DNA from: Streptomyces sp. WMMB 322
Lineage (GTDB): Bacteria; Actinomycetota; Actinomycetes; Streptomycetales; Streptomycetaceae
DNA: 64,000 nucleotides
Assembly: GCF_900090145.1 (NCBI RefSeq)
Contig: NZ_FMHI01000022.1
Coordinates: 1-64,000, forward strand
Direction of reading: 5' to 3'
Shown: positions 17,123-25,794 of the stretch, one piece after another
How the letters are laid out: every line of letters begins with the position of its first letter
How positions within the stretch are numbered: position 1 is the first letter of the stretch
Translations under genes and position numbers: made by a program
Notes under the pieces: model-generated
Seen by the model: the letters and a program-made list of their open reading frames with translations, nothing else
Database searches by the model: none
What the model was told of the DNA's origin: nothing

Positions 17123-18055
17123 GTGACCATCGACATCTCACACGGGTCCCGTGCACCCGGGACGATCCCGAAGTCGCGGCCCCGGCGCAACTGGACGCCG
17201 GTGCTGTTCCTGCTCCCCTTTTTCGTGCCTTTCGTTCTCTTCACTTTGCTGCCCGTCGGCTATGCCGCCTACCAGAGCATGCTGAAGACCGTACGAGTCG
17301 GCGGCACCTTCGGCAGCAAGAGCACCGTCTTCGCCGGCTTCGACCAGTACCGGGAGGTGCTCGCGGACGGCGAGTTCCTTGCGAGCGTCGGCCGTGTTCT
17401 GGGGTTCGGCCTGGTTCAGATACCCGTGATGCTGCTGCTGGCCCTGGTGCTCGCCCTGCTGCTCGACTCGACGGTGGCACGGCTCAAGCGCTTCTTCCGC
17501 ATCGTCTACTTCGTGCCGTACGGCATTCCCGGGGTCGTGGCAGCGCTGATGTGGGCGTTCCTCTACGACCCCCGGCTCTCACCGATCGTGGACCTGTTGC
17601 GCGAAACCGGAATCCGGCCGGACTTCCTCGGCGGCGGGATGGTCCTGTGGTCGATGGCGAACGTCGTCACCTGGACCTACACCGGCTACAACATGCTGAT
17701 CATCTACGCGGCGTTGCAGGCCATTCCCCCGGACATCTACGAAGCGGCCCGCGTCGACGGTGCGGGCGGCACCACCATCGCCTGGCGGGTCAAGGTTCCC
17801 GTCATCCGTCCCGCACTGGTGCTGACCGGCGTCTTCTCCATCATCGGAACCCTTCAGCTCTTCACGGAGCCTCAGGTCTTCCGCTCCATCTCAACCAGCG
17901 TCACCAGTACGTACACGCCCAACCTCGCCGCGTTCTCACTCGCCTCCAGCGACAACTACAGCGAGGCGGCGGCGATGTCGGTCACCTTGGCGCTGGCCAC
18001 ATTCGTGCTGTCCTTCGCATTTCTCAAGTTCACCGGACGGAGTGACGACGCATGA
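17123..18055 (+). CDS. ABC sugar transporter permease (MalF-like), GH42 operon
   Basis: A 310-residue permease with six predicted helices and the EAA loop DIYEAARVDGAGGTTIAW near residue 210. The start is GTG 17123, nine bases after GAAGGA. Its stop overlaps the next ATG by four bases (ATGA), so the two permeases are translationally coupled. The operon again lacks its own ATPase gene. Confidence 0.92.
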   Translation: MTIDISHGSRAPGTIPKSRPRRNWTPVLFLLPFFVPFVLFTLLPVGYAAYQSMLKTVRVGGTFGSKSTVFAGFDQYREVLADGEFLASVGRVLGFGLVQIPVMLLLALVLALLLDSTVARLKRFFRIVYFVPYGIPGVVAALMWAFLYDPRLSPIVDLLRETGIRPDFLGGGMVLWSMANVVTWTYTGYNMLIIYAALQAIPPDIYEAARVDGAGGTTIAWRVKVPVIRPALVLTGVFSIIGTLQLFTEPQVFRSISTSVTSTYTPNLAAFSLASSDNYSEAAAMSVTLALATFVLSFAFLKFTGRSDDA

Positions 18056-18963
18056 GCGTGCTCACCGACACCGCGGGCAGCCACGCCCCGCCGGCCGCCC
18101 ACCGTGGGCGCCCGCGCGGGCCTCGCGAGAGCCGCTGGTCCATGATCGCGGCCACCGGCTTCCTCGCACTGATCGCTCTCTACATGCTGTTGCCCGTCTA
18201 CTGGCTGATCGTGTCCGCAACCAAGACGCAGGGCGACCTGGTCGCCACGTTCGGGTTCTGGTTCTCCGAGTGGAACCTGAGCGAGAACCTCCGGCAACTG
18301 GTCGCACAGCAGGACGGGATCTTCCTGCGGTGGATGCTCAACAGCCTGCTGTACGCCGGAGCAGGAGCGGCCGTGGGGACCCTGCTCGCCGCGATGGCAG
18401 GCTACGCCCTCGCCAAGTTCGCCTTCCGCGGCAGGGAGTTCGTCTTCTCGGTGGTCCTCGGCGGCGTGCTCGTTCCCGCCACGGCACTCGCCCTCCCGCT
18501 GTTCCTGATGTTCTCGGAGGTGGGAGCGACCAACACCTTCTGGTCGGTCTTCCTTCCCAGCATCGTCAGCCCGTTCGGGGTCTACCTGTCGAGGATCTTC
18601 GCCGCGGCGTCCGTTCCCGACGACGTGATCGAGGCCGCACGCATCGACGGCGCCGGAGACTTCCGGACGTTCTTCACGATCGCCCTGCGGCTGATGTCGC
18701 CCGCGCTGGTGACCATCTACCTGTTCCAGTTCGTGGTCATCTGGAACAACTTCCTGCTGCCGCTGATCATGCTCCAGAACGAGCGTCTCTACCCGCTGAC
18801 GCTCGGACTGTCCACGTGGCAGTCGCAGATCAGCCGCGTGCCGGAACTACAGGTGCTGACCGTCACGGGCTCGCTGGTCTCGGTGGTGCCGATCGTCGTG
18901 ACGTTCCTGGTGCTGCAACGGTACTGGCGTGCCGGACTCGCCGCGGGCGCGGTGAAGGCGTGA
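18052..18963 (+). CDS. ABC sugar transporter permease (MalG-like), GH42 operon
   Basis: A 303-residue permease with six predicted helices and the EAA loop DVIEAARIDGAGDFRTFF. It has a Pro/Arg-rich cytoplasmic tail before the first helix. The C-terminus YWRAGLAAGAVKA is typical of MalG-like subunits. It overlaps the preceding permease and the following GH42 gene by four bases each. Confidence 0.92.
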   Translation: MSVLTDTAGSHAPPAAHRGRPRGPRESRWSMIAATGFLALIALYMLLPVYWLIVSATKTQGDLVATFGFWFSEWNLSENLRQLVAQQDGIFLRWMLNSLLYAGAGAAVGTLLAAMAGYALAKFAFRGREFVFSVVLGGVLVPATALALPLFLMFSEVGATNTFWSVFLPSIVSPFGVYLSRIFAAASVPDDVIEAARIDGAGDFRTFFTIALRLMSPALVTIYLFQFVVIWNNFLLPLIMLQNERLYPLTLGLSTWQSQISRVPELQVLTVTGSLVSVVPIVVTFLVLQRYWRAGLAAGAVKA

Positions 18964-21041
18964 GCCGGGCGTGGGACAGGCTGGGCGGCCGCCTCGGACG
19001 CATCGCCTACGGCGGCGACTACAACCCCGAGCAGTGGCCGCGCCCGGTCTGGCGCGAGGACGCACGTCTCATGCGGGAGGCCGGCGTCAACCTGGTCACC
19101 GTCGGTGTCTTCTCCTGGGCCGTGCTCGAACCGCGCCCGGGACACTACGACTTCGGCCTGACGGACGAGGTCCTGGACCTGATGCACGACCACGGGATCG
19201 CCGTCGACCTTGCCACTCCGACCGCCGCGCCGCCGCCGTGGTTCTCGCGCCTCCACCCGGAGGCCCTCCCCGTCACCGCGGACGGCACCCGACTGTGGCA
19301 CGGTTCCCGCCAGGCCTTCTGCCCGAGCAGCCCCGCGTACACGGAGTACGCGTCAGCTCTCGTGGAGGAGCTGGCGAAACGGTACGCGGACCATCCCGCG
19401 CTGGCCCTGTGGCACGTGCACAACGAGTGGGGCAATCACAACGCGCACTGCTTCTGCGACACCAGCGCCGCCGCCTTCCGCCGCTGGCTGCGCCAGAAGT
19501 ACGGCACGCTCGACGAGCTCAACCACGCCTGGGGCACGGCCTTCTGGAGCCAGCGGTACGGCGACTGGGAGGAGATCATGCCGCCCCTCGCCACACCGGC
19601 GTTCGTCAATCCCACCCAGCACCTCGATCACCAGCGGTTCTCCTCCGGCGAACTACTGGCCCTGCACCGCCGGGAGGCCGGAATCCTGCGCCGTCATTCA
19701 CCGGGCGTTCCGCTGACGACCAACCTGATGGGCACGCTGGAGAAGAAGACCGACGGCTTCGCATTCGCCCCCGAATGCGACCTGATCTCCGTGGACCACT
19801 ACCTCACCGCCGCCGACCCCAGGGCGCACATCGGTCTGTCCCTCGACGCCGACCTGGCCCGGGGCATGGCCTCCGGTGAACCGTGGATCCTCATGGAGCA
19901 CTCCACATCCGCGGTGAACTGGCAGCCACGGAACGTGGCCAAGACACCCGGGCAGATGCGCCGCAACAGCCTGGCCCACCTGGCACGGGGCGCCGACGGC
20001 ATCATGTTCTTCCAGTGGCGCCAGTCCAGGGCCGGCGCCGAGAAATGGCACTCCGCGATGCTGCCCCACGGCGGTACGGACACCGAGATCTGGCGGGAAG
20101 TCACCTCTCTGGGTGCCGCGCTGGATTCGCTCGCGGAGGTCAGAGGAAGCCGCGTACGGGCCGAGGTGGCAGTGCTGTTCGACTGGCAGGCGTGGTGGGC
20201 GCTGGAACTGGAGGCCCGCCCCTCACAGGACCTTCGCTATCTGGACCTCGTCCGCCGCTGGTACGAAGCACTCTGGTCGAACGCCCTCACCTGCGACCTC
20301 GTGCATCCCGGCGCCGACCTCTCGTCCTACCGCCTCGTGCTCGTCCCCAGCCTCTACGCGACCACCGACGCCGACGCGTCGTCCCTCGCCGCCTTCGTCG
20401 AACGCGGCGGGCAGGCGGCGATCGGCTTCTTCAGCGGCGTCGCCGACGAACACGACCATGTGCGCCTCGGCGGTCATCCCGGCGCCTACCGCGAGCTGCT
20501 CGGGCTGCGCGCCGAGGAGTTCCACCCCCTCCGGGAGGACGAGACGATCGCACTGAGCGACGGATCCCGGGCCGGGCTGTGGAGCGAACGAATCCGGGCC
20601 GACGGAGCCGAAACCGTGCTCTCCTTCGCGGCGGACGCCTCGGGCGGGCCGGTGCCGGGCGGCCCCGCCGTGACCCGGCATCCGTACGGACGGGGCAGCG
20701 CCTGGTACATCGCCACCGCTCCGGAAGAGGGAACCTTGCGGGATCTGCTCCGCGGCATCGCCGGGAATGCTGGGGTCAGCCCGGCCGCGAACGTGCCCAT
20801 CGGGGTGGAAGCGGTGCGGCGCCACGGCTGCGGAACCACCTACCTCTTCCTGATCAATCACACGGATCAGCCGGCCAGGGTGGCCGCCGAAGGGCGGGAG
20901 CTCCTCCACGGCACGCAGGTGACGGGTCTCATCGACGTTCCGCCGGGAGATGTCGCGGTCATCCGCGAGGACCCGCACGGTCACGATGGCCCACCGCTCC
21001 AAGCCCCCGCAGCTCACGCTGCCCGTCCGTCGTGGACGTGA
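18960..21041 (+). CDS. GH42 beta-galactosidase
   Basis: A 693-residue cytosolic retaining beta-galactosidase. It opens with IAYGGDYNPEQWPRPVWRED, the hallmark GH42 N-terminus. The acid/base Glu sits in WHVHNEWGNH near residue 157 and the nucleophile Glu in EPWILMEHST near residue 313. A trimerisation domain follows (VAVLFDWQAWWALEL), then the small C-terminal beta domain. The Cys-rich stretch NAHCFCD after the acid/base resembles the zinc-binding loop of some GH42 enzymes. The start is GTG 18960, overlapping the permease stop. It probably hydrolyses beta-galactosides or galacto-oligosaccharides imported by the preceding transporter. The last 20 residues are Pro/Ala-rich and may be non-essential. 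Confidence 0.93.
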   Translation: MSRAWDRLGGRLGRIAYGGDYNPEQWPRPVWREDARLMREAGVNLVTVGVFSWAVLEPRPGHYDFGLTDEVLDLMHDHGIAVDLATPTAAPPPWFSRLHPEALPVTADGTRLWHGSRQAFCPSSPAYTEYASALVEELAKRYADHPALALWHVHNEWGNHNAHCFCDTSAAAFRRWLRQKYGTLDELNHAWGTAFWSQRYGDWEEIMPPLATPAFVNPTQHLDHQRFSSGELLALHRREAGILRRHSPGVPLTTNLMGTLEKKTDGFAFAPECDLISVDHYLTAADPRAHIGLSLDADLARGMASGEPWILMEHSTSAVNWQPRNVAKTPGQMRRNSLAHLARGADGIMFFQWRQSRAGAEKWHSAMLPHGGTDTEIWREVTSLGAALDSLAEVRGSRVRAEVAVLFDWQAWWALELEARPSQDLRYLDLVRRWYEALWSNALTCDLVHPGADLSSYRLVLVPSLYATTDADASSLAAFVERGGQAAIGFFSGVADEHDHVRLGGHPGAYRELLGLRAEEFHPLREDETIALSDGSRAGLWSERIRADGAETVLSFAADASGGPVPGGPAVTRHPYGRGSAWYIATAPEEGTLRDLLRGIAGNAGVSPAANVPIGVEAVRRHGCGTTYLFLINHTDQPARVAAEGRELLHGTQVTGLIDVPPGDVAVIREDPHGHDGPPLQAPAAHAARPSWT

Positions 21042-21160
21042 GACAGCGCCGCACGCCGATGGCGCGTCGCGCCTTGTCTCCTCCGACGAACCACCCGCGA
21101 ACGCATTGTCCGTGACGACGAACACAGCCGTGGACGGGCTTCCTAACGTGACCCGGCACG

Positions 21161-22312
21161 AGCGAGCTACGTGAAGTCACGGCATGGATCGACGAGCGAC
21201 TCCCGGCGCTGCTCGACATGTACGACGTACCGGCAGCCGCCTGGGGTGTCCTGAGCGGGGACGAACTCGTCGACGGGGCAGCCGGAGTGCTCAGCAGGGC
21301 GACCGGGGTGGAGGCCACCACGGACTCGGTCTTCCAGATCGGATCGGTCACGAAGCTGTGGACCAGCACGCTGGTCATGCAACTCGTCGACGAGGGGCGG
21401 GTCGATCCGGACGAGCCCGTCCGCAGGTATCTGCCTGAGTTCCGCATCGCGGACCGGGAGGCCTCAGAGCAGATCACGGTGAGGCAGCTGCTGACCCATA
21501 CCTCCGGCTTCGAAGGTGACATCTTCACCGACACGGGAGTGGGCGACGACTGCATCGAGAAGTATGTCGCCACCCTCCGGGACGTTCCGCAGCTGATTCC
21601 CCCCGGGGAACGGTTTCTCGTACAACAACGCGGGCTACTGCGTGCTGGGCCGGCTCGTCGAGGTGCTGCTGGGCAAGCCCTACGACGCATGTCTGCGGGA
21701 ACGGCTGCTCACCCCGCTCGGGCTGAGCCACGCCGCGACCGGGCCCTACGAGGCGATCATGTTCCGGGCCGCCGTGGGGCACGTCGCATCCGAGCCGGGC
21801 GCCCCTTGTGAGCCGGCGCCGGTGTGGGCCCTGGCCCGGTCCAACGCTCCTGCCGGATCGACGCTCGCCATGAGCGTGCGGGACCTGCTCGCCTTCGCCA
21901 GGATGCATCTCGAGGACGGCCGGGCCGGCGACGGGCGCCGCGTTCTGGCGCCGGGAACTGCCGCACGCATGCACGCCCGTGAGGTCGGCCTGCCCGATCT
22001 GGGTCTGAGGGGCACCTCGTGGGGGCTCGGCTTCGAGCGGTACGACACCGGCACCGGCGCGATCATCGGGCATGACGGCAGCACCATCGGGCAGGACGCG
22101 TTCCTGCGCATGGTGCCCGAAGCGGGTGTGGCCGTCGCAGTGCTCACCAACGGCGGCGATGCCCATTCGCTCCACCGCGACATCGTCGCCCACGTTCTCG
22201 GCGCGCTGACGTCCGCCGCGCTGCCGGAGCTCCCCACCCCGCCGCCGAACCCGGAGCGTATCGACGCCGGCCGCTACGTCGGCACCTACTCGGCGCAGGC
22301 GAAGACCGCAAT
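21161..22312 (+). pseudogene. class C beta-lactamase-family serine hydrolase, frameshifted and 3'-truncated
   Basis: The protein starts around SELREVTAWIDERLPALLD and carries the SxxK nucleophile motif in IGSVTKLW. It loses frame at PPGERF. One extra T in 21614-21616 hides the expected SYNNAGYCVLGRLVE, which holds the catalytic YxN motif and resumes in the next frame. That second frame continues through the third motif region (IIGHDGSTIGQ) to RYVGTYSAQAKT near 22303, where homology stops and PucR sequence begins. The C-terminal domain usual in these esterases or peptidases is therefore missing. There is no clear start codon upstream of ATG 21218. The gene is almost certainly inactive unless the frameshift is an assembly error; the 3' loss would remain in any case. 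Confidence 0.75.
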
Positions 22313-22318
22313 TCCCGG

Positions 22319-23509
22319 GTGCTCGCATTCTCCAGCCGCCAGGACGAGGCAGATCCGCCTCGCGTCGAGACGATCCTGGGCCGCCAGGTGCCGCAGAGGT
22401 ACTCCCGTGTTCTCAACGAGCGCGGCGTCTTCGGCGCTCTGCTGCGCAGCGACCTCCCCGTCTACATCGACCCCATTCCCGACGGCAACGAGCGCTCCCT
22501 GCCGCGGGTCGCCGTCGCCGTCCGCGCCGGTGACGAGGTGCTCGGCTCCATCTGGGCGGCCGTGAACGGCCCCCTCAGCGAGGAGCGCACCGAGGCACTT
22601 CGGGAGTCGGCCAAGCTGGTTGCCCTGCACATGCTCCGGGTACGTGCCGGTGCTGACGTGCAGCGAAGAGTGCGGGCAGGTCTGCTGAGTTCAGCACTGG
22701 AGGGAGACGCGAGCGCTTCTGGGGCCCTCGAACGCCTCGGCCTGTCGGCTCGGCCGTTGCTCGTGCTCGGACTCGCCCTCGATGAACGCCGACAACGGCA
22801 AGGACACCCCGGCGAAGCCCCACCGGGCCCGGACGGTGCCGCTGTGGCACACACCCGGCACCGGCTCACCGACGCCTTCGCCCTGCACCTCAGCTCCGCC
22901 CACCCCCGTTCCGCTGCGGCCGCGATAGGTCCGGTGACCTACGGGCTGCTGCCACCCGGAAGCGTGGAGGCGGCAGAGGTGGAGGGGATGCGGGTCGTTC
23001 ACCACTTCCTGGACCGGGTGGGGGAGCGGCTCCCGGCGATCGCGGCCGTCGGGCCCGTCGCCCTCGACGCGCCCGGCCTGGCGCACGGCCGCACCACCGT
23101 CGACCGCGTACTGCGGGTGCTGCGGGAGCGCGGAGGGGACAGGCGAATAGGCCGCCTCGAGGAACTCCAGGCCGAGGCGCTCGTCATGGAACTCCGCGAC
23201 ATCGCCGCCACGAGGGGCGACCGCCCGACAGGCGTACTGGCCAATCTCATCGACTACGACCGCCGGCACCGCAGCGACCTCGTCGGGACGTTGCGGGCCT
23301 GGCTGGAGTCCTTCGGCGACGTGACCGCAGCCGCCGATTCCGTCTTCGTGCACCAGAACACCTTCCGCTACCGGCTCCGACGCGTGGCAGAGGTCGGGGA
23401 GATCGACCTGCTGGACTCCGGTCAACGTTTCTCCGCGATGCTCCAACTCCGGGTCTTCCATTCCGAGTCGGCGGCGGAACCCGGCCAGGACCGGGGAGCC
23501 GGTGCGTGA
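22319..23509 (+). CDS. PucR/CdaR-family regulator lacking its N-terminus
   Basis: This 396-residue reading frame starts mid-domain at VLAFSSRQDEADPPRVETIL, which in related Streptomyces regulators follows a short N-terminal segment ending in ...DP(N/S)SRVLAFSSRQ. It holds a GAF-like sensor region (to about residue 110), the central CdaR GGDEF-like region (AHGRTTVDRVLRVLRERGGD) and a complete C-terminal PucR helix-turn-helix (LRAWLESFGDVTAAADSVFVHQNTFRYRLRR). GTG 22319 is the first possible start but has no ribosome site. The gene joins directly to the truncated beta-lactamase upstream. About 20-35 residues, the promoter and the true start have probably been deleted, so expression is doubtful. 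Confidence 0.7.
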   Translation: MLAFSSRQDEADPPRVETILGRQVPQRYSRVLNERGVFGALLRSDLPVYIDPIPDGNERSLPRVAVAVRAGDEVLGSIWAAVNGPLSEERTEALRESAKLVALHMLRVRAGADVQRRVRAGLLSSALEGDASASGALERLGLSARPLLVLGLALDERRQRQGHPGEAPPGPDGAAVAHTRHRLTDAFALHLSSAHPRSAAAAIGPVTYGLLPPGSVEAAEVEGMRVVHHFLDRVGERLPAIAAVGPVALDAPGLAHGRTTVDRVLRVLRERGGDRRIGRLEELQAEALVMELRDIAATRGDRPTGVLANLIDYDRRHRSDLVGTLRAWLESFGDVTAAADSVFVHQNTFRYRLRRVAEVGEIDLLDSGQRFSAMLQLRVFHSESAAEPGQDRGAGA

Positions 23510-23785
23510 TTCGCGGGTGGGCCCGGGGCTTTCCCCGTAGCCGCCGGTATCACCCCGCACCGCGACCGCTGCGTCCTGGCCGCGGCACGATGCGCAGTAG
23601 CATCGCCCGACATCCAACGAGGAAGGGCGAATTCACGTTGGTGGACATGAAGGCGGCCGCGCGCCCAGGCCTTCCTTGCCGATGGACCGGTACATGCAGT
23701 AGACCTGGCGACCGAAAGCGGTCGCAGGAGTGGGGGACGGGCACGCGAGTCATCACGTCGCCGTCACGTGTCACCCGAACAAGTT
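23510..23785. other. 276-base spacer between the PucR remnant and tRNA-Pro, no gene called
   Basis: I see no full gene here. A TAGCAT box near 23598 is followed by GAGGAAGG and TTGGTGGACATGAAG near 23638. This could be the start of a short peptide that ends at TAG 23701 in one frame, but coding bias is weak and I do not call it. Confidence 0.4.
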
Positions 23786-23816
23786 CAGCGGGTCTGCCGT
23801 TCCGGCAAACCCGCTG
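23786..23816 (-). terminator. hairpin downstream of tRNA-Pro
   Basis: CAGCGGGTcTGCCG and CGGCAaACCCGCTG pair over 14 positions with one mismatch and a three-base loop. Read on the minus strand it begins 10 bases after the tRNA 3' end, as expected for its terminator. Confidence 0.6.
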
Positions 23817-23825
23817 ATCACAGTG

Positions 23826-23899
<74 letters not shown>

Positions 23900-23980
23900 G
23901 TGCCCGTCCGGCTCGGGGTGTGTGCCCGCGCCGCTCGCGCACGAAGAACAATACATGACGTGCGGAGGTGCCCGCGCACC

Positions 23981-24046
23981 CGTATCGGGCCGTGCAAGGC
24001 CAGTGGTCCGGGTCGTATCGGTCCCTGCAAGGCCAGTGGTCCGGGT
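23981..24046 (+). repeat. 33-bp tandem duplication upstream of the NADH dehydrogenase
   Basis: Two adjacent 33-base copies (23981-24013 and 24014-24046) differ at only two positions. The last 21 bases of each (TGCAAGGCCAGTGGTCCGGGT) are identical. The duplication lies 68-134 bases before the dehydrogenase start, in its probable promoter or 5' leader. Confidence 0.9.
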
Positions 24047-24114
24047 TTGGGCGGCAGGACCTTGGGAACTGCGGCAGCGTTCGCGACGCTACCCAAAGGT
24101 CTGGAGTGCCACCA

Positions 24115-25503
24115 GTGAGCCGGTCCCGCATCGTCATCGTCGGAGCTGGATTCGCCGGATACGAGGCATCGAGGCGGCTCTCGCGCAAGTTCCGCGGGGA
24201 TGTGGAGATCGTTCTCGTCAACCCGAACGACTACTTCCTCTACCTGCCCATGCTCCCGCAGGTGTCCGCCGGCGTACTGGAGCCCCGCCGGGTGTCGGTG
24301 TCGCTGGCGGGCACCCTGCGTGGGGTGCGGCTCGTGCTCGGGGAGGTGAACGGGGTCGACCTGGAGTCGCGGAAGATCACGTACGTGGATCCGGAGGGCA
24401 ACGGAGGCGAGCTGGGCTATGACCGGCTCGTGCTGACCGTGGGAAGCGTGAACAAGCTGCTGCCCATCCCAGGGGTCGCCGAGCACGCCCACGGCTTCCG
24501 GGGCATGCCTGAGGCGCTGTATCTGCGTGATCACATCACGCGGCAGATCGAGATGGCGACTTCGGAGGAGGACCCCGCCGAAAGCGATGCCCGCTGCACC
24601 TTCGTCGTCGTCGGCGCGGGCTACACGGGGACGGAAGTCGCCGCGCACGGAAAGCTGTTCACCGATTCGCTCGCCAAGCAGCACCGCAAGGCCGGCAACG
24701 AGCTGCGAGGTGACAGGCTGCCCCGCTGGATGCTTCTCGACGTCGCCCCCCGTGTGCTGCCGGGGCTCGACGAGCGCCTGTCGAAGACGGCGCACCGTGT
24801 GCTGGCCAAGCGGGGCGTGGAGGTCCGGACGGGGACGTCGGTGAAGGAGGCGACGAAGGAGGGAGTCCTCCTGGACGACGGGGAGTTCGTCAGGACGCGG
24901 TCACTGATCTGGTGCGTCGGTGTGCGGCCCGATCCGCTGGTGGAGGACACGGGGCTGCCTTCGGACAAGGGCCGTTTGTGCGTCGACGAGTACCTGCAGG
25001 TGCCGGGCCGTCCTGAGGTGTACTCGTGCGGTGACGCCGCCGCGGTGCCGGACCTGACGAAGCCGGGTGAGTACACGCCGATGACCGGGCAGCATGCCGT
25101 GCGGCAAGGGAAGACGGTGGCGGACAATGTGGCGGCGTCGTTCGGATACGGCAGGCGGCGCCCGTACAAGCACAAGGACTGGGGCTTCACGGTGGATCTC
25201 GGCGGAATCCAGGCGGCCGCCAATCCGCTCGGGGTGCCGCTGGCCGGCCCCTTGGCCAATGCAGTGACGCGTGTCTATCACTTGGCTGCGCTGCCCGGGA
25301 ACCGCGTGCGTGTGGCTGCCGACTGGCTGCTGGACGCGCTGCTGCCGCGCCAGGCCGCCCAGTTGGGCCTGGTGAGGTCGTGGTCGGTGCCGCTGGAGTC
25401 GTCGTCGCCGGAGTTGGCGCACTCCCCGGAGCGGCCGGGGGGAGCCGAGGGGCGGCCGGCAGCCGAACACGAGGCTCGCGGCAATCCCCCCACTCAAGGG
25501 TGA
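24115..25503 (+). CDS. type II NADH dehydrogenase-like FAD oxidoreductase
   Basis: A 462-residue single-subunit NAD(P)/FAD oxidoreductase. The N-terminal FAD dinucleotide fold is IVIVGAGFAGYEA. The active region NDYFLYLPMLPQVSAGVLEP is typical of NDH-2. The NADH fold is FVVVGAGYTGTEVAAH near residue 165, and the C-terminal FAD motif is VYSCGDAAAVPD near residue 303. The last 80 residues contain the usual membrane-associating amphipathic region (GPLANAVTRVYHLAALPGN, then LLDALLPRQ). It would pass electrons from NADH to menaquinone without proton pumping. The start GTG 24115 follows GGAG by about nine bases. The upstream leader carries the 33-bp duplication. Confidence 0.88.
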   Translation: MSRSRIVIVGAGFAGYEASRRLSRKFRGDVEIVLVNPNDYFLYLPMLPQVSAGVLEPRRVSVSLAGTLRGVRLVLGEVNGVDLESRKITYVDPEGNGGELGYDRLVLTVGSVNKLLPIPGVAEHAHGFRGMPEALYLRDHITRQIEMATSEEDPAESDARCTFVVVGAGYTGTEVAAHGKLFTDSLAKQHRKAGNELRGDRLPRWMLLDVAPRVLPGLDERLSKTAHRVLAKRGVEVRTGTSVKEATKEGVLLDDGEFVRTRSLIWCVGVRPDPLVEDTGLPSDKGRLCVDEYLQVPGRPEVYSCGDAAAVPDLTKPGEYTPMTGQHAVRQGKTVADNVAASFGYGRRRPYKHKDWGFTVDLGGIQAAANPLGVPLAGPLANAVTRVYHLAALPGNRVRVAADWLLDALLPRQAAQLGLVRSWSVPLESSSPELAHSPERPGGAEGRPAAEHEARGNPPTQG

Positions 25504-25632
25504 GGGAGCTGTCCACAAGCCGGTGGTCGCGCACAGGAAGTAGCGGCTCAGAACTTTGAGTGGTCGGCGCGGGCTAGCTTGTCTTCCGTGCCCGGCGAGA
25601 GGCGCCGGGACATGTGCGAAGAGGAGGAGCCC

Positions 25633-25794
25633 ATGCACGGGGGGCTGCCGTTCATCGGTGTCAGCGTGCTGGTGTACGGACTGGTCGGAGCCGTCGTCAT
25701 AGTGCGCGCGGCCCTGCGGCGGCGCCGGCGGGCGAGCAGTGCAGCACCGGCGACGGCGCAGGGGGTGAGCGCGTGGTCCGCAGCGTCACGGTGA
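25633..25794 (+). CDS. small single-helix membrane protein
   Basis: A 53-residue protein with one transmembrane helix (GLPFIGVSVLVYGLVGAVVIVRA), then five consecutive arginines and an Ala/Ser tail, so the C-terminus is cytoplasmic. GAGGAGGAG sits directly before ATG 25633. Its last 22 bases overlap the glycosyltransferase that follows, so the two are co-translated, and it may tether or regulate that enzyme. I do not recognise the family. Confidence 0.6.
   Translation: MHGGLPFIGVSVLVYGLVGAVVIVRAALRRRRRASSAAPATAQGVSAWSAASR

Noticed and set aside
23637..23701. Possible short gene with GAGGAAGG and TTGGTGGACATGAAG before tRNA-Pro
   Set aside because: Two frames compete and coding bias is weak; the EcoRI/NotI-like strings are chance, not cloning scars.
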